Source of the DNA: Planctomycetota bacterium | Lineage (GTDB): Bacteria; Planctomycetota; Phycisphaerae; Phycisphaerales; UBA1924 | Direction: 5' to 3' | DNA: 6,141 nucleotides | Assembly (NCBI GenBank): GCA_017303565.1 | Contig: JAFLCM010000157.1 | Coordinates: 1-6,141 of the forward strand | Shown here: positions 5,120 to 6,141 of the stretch, one piece after another | How positions within the stretch are numbered: the stretch's first letter is position 1 | Layout of the letters: every line of letters starts with the position of its first letter | Program-made: the position numbers and the translations under genes | Notes under the pieces: model-generated | Databases searched by the model: none | What the model saw: the letters and a program-made list of their open reading frames with translations, nothing else | What the model was told of the DNA's origin: nothing

Positions 5120-6141
5120 ATGCTCCCCAAGCCACCCGCCAAAGAGGCAGGACTCGGCTTCCTGTTCATCCCGCCGTTCCGCGTCCAGGGCACGTCGATC
5201 GCCGGCGAGGCGACGAGCGTGATGGTTCCCGAGCTGGACATCGCGTTCGACATGGGCATCTGCCCGCGTCCGATGCTGGCGGCGAAGTACGCGGCGATCA
5301 CGCACGGCCACATGGACCACATCGGTGGCCTGGCGTACTACTGCTCGCAGCGGAAGTTTCAGGGGATGGACCCCGCGACGATCATCTGTCACCGCGACCT
5401 GGGTAAGGCGATCCGGCGGATGATGGAGGGGTACATCGACCTGGAGGGCCAGACGACGCCCTACAACCTGATCGAGATGGACCCGGGTCAGGAGGTCGAG
5501 CTCAAGAACAACATCATCCTGCGGATGTTCGAGGTTGAGCACGCGCAGGCGTCGTGCGGGTACGTGGTGGTTGAGAAGCGGAGCAAGCTGCGGCCCGAGT
5601 ACGCGGAACTGCCGCAGGAGAAGCTGCGGGAACTGAAGGACAAGGGGATGGACATCACGCGGACCCTTGAGGTGCCGCTGGTGGCGTTCCTGGGCGATAC
5701 GGCGCCGGGGCCGCAGTTGATCCGCGACGACGTGCGGAAGGCGCAGGTGGTGATCTGCGAGTGCACGTTCTTCGAGGAGGGGCACGTCGATCGGGCGCAG
5801 ATCGGCAAGCACATGCACCTGAACCACATCCTGGAGTGGTTGCCGGTGCTGGAGTGCCAGCGGTTGGTGCTGGTGCACTTGTCGCGGCGTTCGAACATGC
5901 TCGAGGCGCGGAAGCTGCTGCACAAGCTGACCAAGCGGGAACTGGCGAACAAGGTGGAGTTCCTGATGGACCACCGGTCGAACAAGTTCCGGTACGACAA
6001 GCAGATGGAGGACGCGATGCGTGCGGAGGCGGCGCGGACGGGCGTGCCGTACGTTCCCCCGCCGAAGTTCGGGGCGCGGAAGCCGGGGTTCGGTCCGCCG
6101 CGTTCGGGTCCGCCGAGCGGTGGTCCGGGCGGGCCGGGCGC
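5120..6141 (+). CDS. Metallo-beta-lactamase-fold hydrolase, RNase Z-like, cut by the right edge
   Basis: The 340 visible residues show a metallo-beta-lactamase fold with the dinuclear zinc site: THGHMDH at 61-67 (H62, H64, D66, H67), EVEHAQASCGY with H141, FLGDT with the bridging D193, and LVHLSRRSN with H253. The last block, together with ICECTFFEE at 212-220 and a following KHMHLNHILEW stretch, resembles the C-terminal part of RNase Z, which trims tRNA 3' ends, so a nuclease-type role is likely but the family assignment is loose. A flexible-arm motif like that of RNase Z is not obvious. From about residue 309 the protein becomes a tail rich in Pro and Gly with Lys/Arg, still open at the window end. 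The ATG at 5120 is supported by GGAGG at 5107-5111. A promoter candidate upstream suggests independent transcription from cysQ, 183 bases away. Confidence 0.85.
   Translation, partial: MLPKPPAKEAGLGFLFIPPFRVQGTSIAGEATSVMVPELDIAFDMGICPRPMLAAKYAAITHGHMDHIGGLAYYCSQRKFQGMDPATIICHRDLGKAIRRMMEGYIDLEGQTTPYNLIEMDPGQEVELKNNIILRMFEVEHAQASCGYVVVEKRSKLRPEYAELPQEKLRELKDKGMDITRTLEVPLVAFLGDTAPGPQLIRDDVRKAQVVICECTFFEEGHVDRAQIGKHMHLNHILEWLPVLECQRLVLVHLSRRSNMLEARKLLHKLTKRELANKVEFLMDHRSNKFRYDKQMEDAMRAEAARTGVPYVPPPKFGARKPGFGPPRSGPPSGGPGGPG

Noticed and set aside
3740..5974. A 744-residue minus-strand open frame across the nucleotidase and hydrolase genes
   Set aside because: Its translation is His/Arg/Pro/Leu-rich shadow text, it lies antisense to two genes with complete catalytic motifs, and it has no recognisable domain.
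1..6141. A defence, toxin-antitoxin or other wholly new system
   Set aside because: All intact genes are explained by known families of glycan export, sulfate activation and metallo-hydrolases; no toxin pair, nuclease-helicase set, reverse transcriptase or similar assembly is present.

Overview
The window is about 6.1 kb of very GC-rich bacterial DNA. Every confidently called gene lies on the plus strand, and codon third positions are strongly G/C. The GC content, the short palindromic repeats built on a CCACGGGTTGCGC-type arm next to a remnant of a Y1 (IS200/REP-associated) transposase, and the gene mix together suggest a planctomycete, perhaps of the Phycisphaerae type. That assignment is inferred from style, not from a marker gene.

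Layout. (1) Positions 1-206 hold a contested edge: the plus frame is open, but codon-position composition favours a hydrophobic minus-strand protein running off the left end. (2) 135-929 is a protein related to glycoside hydrolase family 56 (hyaluronidase), a family known mostly from animals, with the catalytic Asp-x-Glu pair intact but the N-terminal part of the barrel missing or unrecognisable. (3) 983-2704 is a multi-pass membrane protein of the Wzx/MATE-like polysaccharide flippase type. (4) 2701-3300 is adenylylsulfate kinase (cysC), overlapping the flippase stop in an ATGA arrangement. (5) 3301-3910 is a roughly 610-base stretch with no intact gene. It is packed with hairpins and REP-like palindromes and carries the last 36 codons of a decayed Y1 transposase on the minus strand. 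(6) 3911-4936 is a HAL2-type 3'(2'),5'-bisphosphate nucleotidase (cysQ-like). (7) 4937-5119 is an intergenic stretch with a plausible sigma-70-type promoter and a strong ribosome binding site. (8) 5120 to the right edge is a metallo-beta-lactamase-fold hydrolase resembling RNase Z, with a Gly/Pro-rich tail, cut by the window end.

How the genes may work together. CysC makes the sulfate donor PAPS, and the nucleotidase removes the PAP left after sulfate transfer (and can return PAPS to APS), so the two enzymes flank PAPS use. Tight coupling of cysC to a polysaccharide flippase, next to a GH56-like glycosidase, fits production or turnover of a sulfated glycan. No sulfotransferase is visible here, so this is inference. 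I see no defence system, CRISPR array, tRNA or rRNA, and nothing that clearly amounts to a new system. The most unusual items are the bacterial GH56-like protein, the flippase-cysC coupling, the REP/transposase island and the odd left edge.
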